From positions 62,001 to 126,000 of the forward strand of contig NZ_JACHTD010000004.1 in NCBI RefSeq assembly GCF_014145665.1: 64,000 bases of DNA. The letters are read 5' to 3'. Below the pieces are notes generated by a model. It did not search any database and was not told the origin of the DNA. It was given only the letters and a program-made list of their open reading frames with translations. How positions within the stretch are numbered: the stretch's first letter is position 1; each line of letters begins with the position of its first letter. Shown here piece after piece: positions 62,287 to 64,000 of the stretch. This stretch comes from Myroides sp. NP-2. Lineage in GTDB: Bacteria > Bacteroidota > Bacteroidia > Flavobacteriales > Flavobacteriaceae. Both the position numbers and the translations under genes were made by a program.

Positions 62287-63684
62287 TTATTTAGTGAAAT
62301 CTTTTATGGCTTGTTGTAGAATCGGATTTTCCCATTGGGTGTGAAATAAGTTTGCTATAAGCGAAACTTTTTCTGCATCTGTAGTCAATCCTTGCTCTAA
62401 CCAAACGAGTGCCTCTTCGCTATTGTTGTTAGCGAGGTGAAAAACGGCTAATCGATAGTATATCTCCGCTGTATTGGGATGTGTACTCTCAATTTGATAC
62501 AATTTATCAATGGCATCATCGTATTCCTCCAAAAGGTATAAGATATCTGCCCAATCAATCCAGTAATCCAAGATATACTCGCCCAGTTCGGTCGCTTTTC
62601 TATAGCCCAATTCCGCTTCTTTGAATTGGAGTAAGTTGCGGTTGAGCACAGCGTATCGAACCCAGTATCGCTCGTTTAATTCATCAATTTGAATGGCTTT
62701 TTGCAAGGTCACAAGGGCTTTGTCAAACTGACTTTCCTTGATGTAGATGTCTGTTAAGGCAATCCATCCTTTGTCGAGCATTGGATCTTCGTGTACCGTT
62801 TTCTTGTAGTACTGAATAGCCAAAGGAAAATTGTTAAGGACTTCATAGCAAATCCCAATGCGCAATAATACATAAGAAGAAGGTGCGTCCAACTCTAAGG
62901 TAATCATATAGTTGTCAATCGCCTCTTGGTGTTGTTGTAATTTCTCTAGCGATTTGCCCTTCTCCAAATAAGCGCCCAAAAACTGTTCGTCAATTAAGGT
63001 CGCATAGTTGAATGCCCAAACGGCTTTTTCGTAATTCTTCAACGCATAGTATTGTCTGCCTAGCTGATGCCAAGCGATTTCACTATACGGATTTTTGTCG
63101 ATAAACGAGTTTAAGTAGTCAATGGCTTCTTCTATTTCATTGAGAAAGTCAAAGCAGTACACGATGTTATACAAAGTCGATTGATCTTCATCGTCATTGT
63201 CTAAGCACAGAATAAAGCTCTGTTTTGCTTTTTCAATTTCGTCAATAAAGAGATACTCCATGCCCAAAAGAGAATAGATATCAGCCAAATCTTCGGTAAT
63301 CGTCAACGCTTTTTCTAAAGCGCTAATGGCTTCGAGATGGTTGCCTTTTTTGGAGTAAATACTCGCTCTGTGAATGTAGATCTCGTCATTGTGAGGCTCT
63401 ACGTGTTCTATTTCATCTAGCAGGCGATCCGCCGCTTCTAATTTATTTTGAAAAATTAATATTTCTACTTCCACTAATTTTAATCCAATCGAAGTAGGGT
63501 GTTGGTCCAAAGCTAATTTTAGCGCTTTTTTGGCCAAGTTTACTTTACCTGAATCCAGGTAATGTAGGATGATATTTTCAAACTCTTCCGAATCGAAAAA
63601 CAAGATCTTATTGGTTTTGAGCATTGACTCAAAACGAGCAAGTGATAAATTGTTTTCTTCTTCTTCGTTTTTATTGAAATCCAT
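62287..63684 (-). CDS. Tetratricopeptide-repeat protein
   Basis: 465 residues made of about 12 TPR units of 34 residues (for example IYIHRASIYSKKGNHLEAISALEKALTITEDLADIY, SEIAWHQLGRQYYALKNYEKAVWAFNYATLID, GAYLEKGKSLEKLQQHQEAIDNYMITLELD). There is no signal peptide. An N-terminal acidic stretch precedes the repeats. It is a cytoplasmic scaffold; no partner can be read from the sequence. Its stop is 53 bp before the aroE start, and the aminotransferase gene lies 32 bp upstream of it. Confidence 0.9.
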   Translation of the reverse strand: MDFNKNEEEENNLSLARFESMLKTNKILFFDSEEFENIILHYLDSGKVNLAKKALKLALDQHPTSIGLKLVEVEILIFQNKLEAADRLLDEIEHVEPHNDEIYIHRASIYSKKGNHLEAISALEKALTITEDLADIYSLLGMEYLFIDEIEKAKQSFILCLDNDDEDQSTLYNIVYCFDFLNEIEEAIDYLNSFIDKNPYSEIAWHQLGRQYYALKNYEKAVWAFNYATLIDEQFLGAYLEKGKSLEKLQQHQEAIDNYMITLELDAPSSYVLLRIGICYEVLNNFPLAIQYYKKTVHEDPMLDKGWIALTDIYIKESQFDKALVTLQKAIQIDELNERYWVRYAVLNRNLLQFKEAELGYRKATELGEYILDYWIDWADILYLLEEYDDAIDKLYQIESTHPNTAEIYYRLAVFHLANNNSEEALVWLEQGLTTDAEKVSLIANLFHTQWENPILQQAIKDFTK

Positions 63685-63715
63685 TGCTTTGTTTTAGTGC
63701 GTTAATTAAAAAAAG

Positions 63716-64000
63716 CTATAAGCCTAACTCTTTTTGAACTTCATCTAAAGCTTCTAATAGGATGGCACATCCTTCTTTTATTTCCGTTTCGCTAATGGTT
63801 AACGGTGGAGTGATGCGTATTGCTTTTCCTTCAAACAGAAGCCAGAACAAAATTAGTCCTTTTTCTTGACATTTTACGATGGCGCGGTTGGTAATATCAC
63901 TGCTAGGGGTCATTGGAGCGATCATCAATCCTCGTCCTCTAATTTCGGTGATCAACGGGTGAACGAGTAGCTGTCTGAATAGCTGTTCTTTCACCAATGT
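63716..64000 (-). CDS. Class III PLP-dependent aminotransferase, C-terminal part
   Basis: Partial gene running off the right edge; about 94 codons are visible. LLVHPLITEIRGRGLMIAPMT, IVKCQEKGLILFWLLFEGKAIRITPPLTISETEIKEGCAILLEALDEV is the typical C-terminal domain of the acetylornithine/ornithine/4-aminobutyrate aminotransferase group (IRGRGLM; IRITPPLTI). The PLP lysine is beyond the window, so the substrate is unknown. It is the first gene of a probable minus-strand run with the TPR protein and aroE. Confidence 0.85.
   Translation of the reverse strand, partial: TLVKEQLFRQLLVHPLITEIRGRGLMIAPMTPSSDITNRAIVKCQEKGLILFWLLFEGKAIRITPPLTISETEIKEGCAILLEALDEVQKELGL

Overview
The window comes from a Bacteroidota genome, most likely a member of the Flavobacteriaceae; a Myroides-like organism would fit, but the genus is my inference. 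The signs are: secreted proteins ending in type IX secretion sorting domains (2217-4025 and 25261-31110), a FecR/ECF-sigma/SusC/SusD locus, bacillithiol and menaquinone genes, AT-rich intergenic DNA, few Shine-Dalgarno sequences, and several promoters of the Bacteroidota type (TTG, about 17-21 nt, then TAnnTTTG).

Layout. 1-1436: a minus-strand cluster with a histidine kinase cut by the window edge. 2217-8165: a secreted protein, an FAD monooxygenase, an unknown gene, a fragment of an alcohol dehydrogenase gene, and an OhrR-type regulator with a nitroreductase behind a perfect 24-bp palindrome. 8610-16070: a FecR, ECF sigma, SusC, SusD and phosphodiesterase operon, probably for scavenging a phosphodiester or nucleotide-type substrate. 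16399-24656: a DEAD-box helicase with a heptamer-repeat tail, an AraC regulator, an acyl-CoA dehydrogenase, and small membrane, LRR and MORN-like proteins. 25261-31110: a 1949-residue surface protein with nearly identical 237-bp repeats. 31246-35535: a TetA-type efflux gene behind a leader that looks like a translational attenuator, then an RHS fragment fused into a decapitated tetR gene, an intact-looking operator, and a cytochrome c operon. 35737-39783: lipoproteins and AT-rich DNA with orphan terminators. 39784-45991: housekeeping genes (nucleotidyltransferase, ctaA, tRNA nucleotidyltransferase-like, threonylcarbamoyl-AMP synthase, menI-like, menF, bshB1). 46063-46391: three tRNA-His genes. 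46517-53945: paired beta-barrel proteins, HxlR, a GNAT-Nudix fusion, SulP with carbonic anhydrase, and a CI-like regulator. 54008-57366: an AraC/PchR-like regulator divergent from a MATE exporter across a Fur-box-like palindrome. 57364-58017: heptamer arrays flanking a four-helix-bundle protein gene. 58128-64000: a membrane protein, DUF349, aroE, a TPR protein and a class III aminotransferase fragment.

The three most interesting items are these. (1) A compact unit at 57364-58017 has a four-helix-bundle (23S rRNA intervening-sequence/Avd-type) gene between two seven-unit heptamer arrays, next to a 22-unit inverted array; a different heptamer family expands the 3' end of the RNA helicase gene. 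(2) The leader of the TetA-like gene has a three-codon ORF (Met-Gln-Gln) whose stop codon lies in a 13-nt arm complementary to the ribosome-binding region. (3) A TetR gene has lost its N-terminus to an RHS fragment while its probable operator remains upstream of the next operon.
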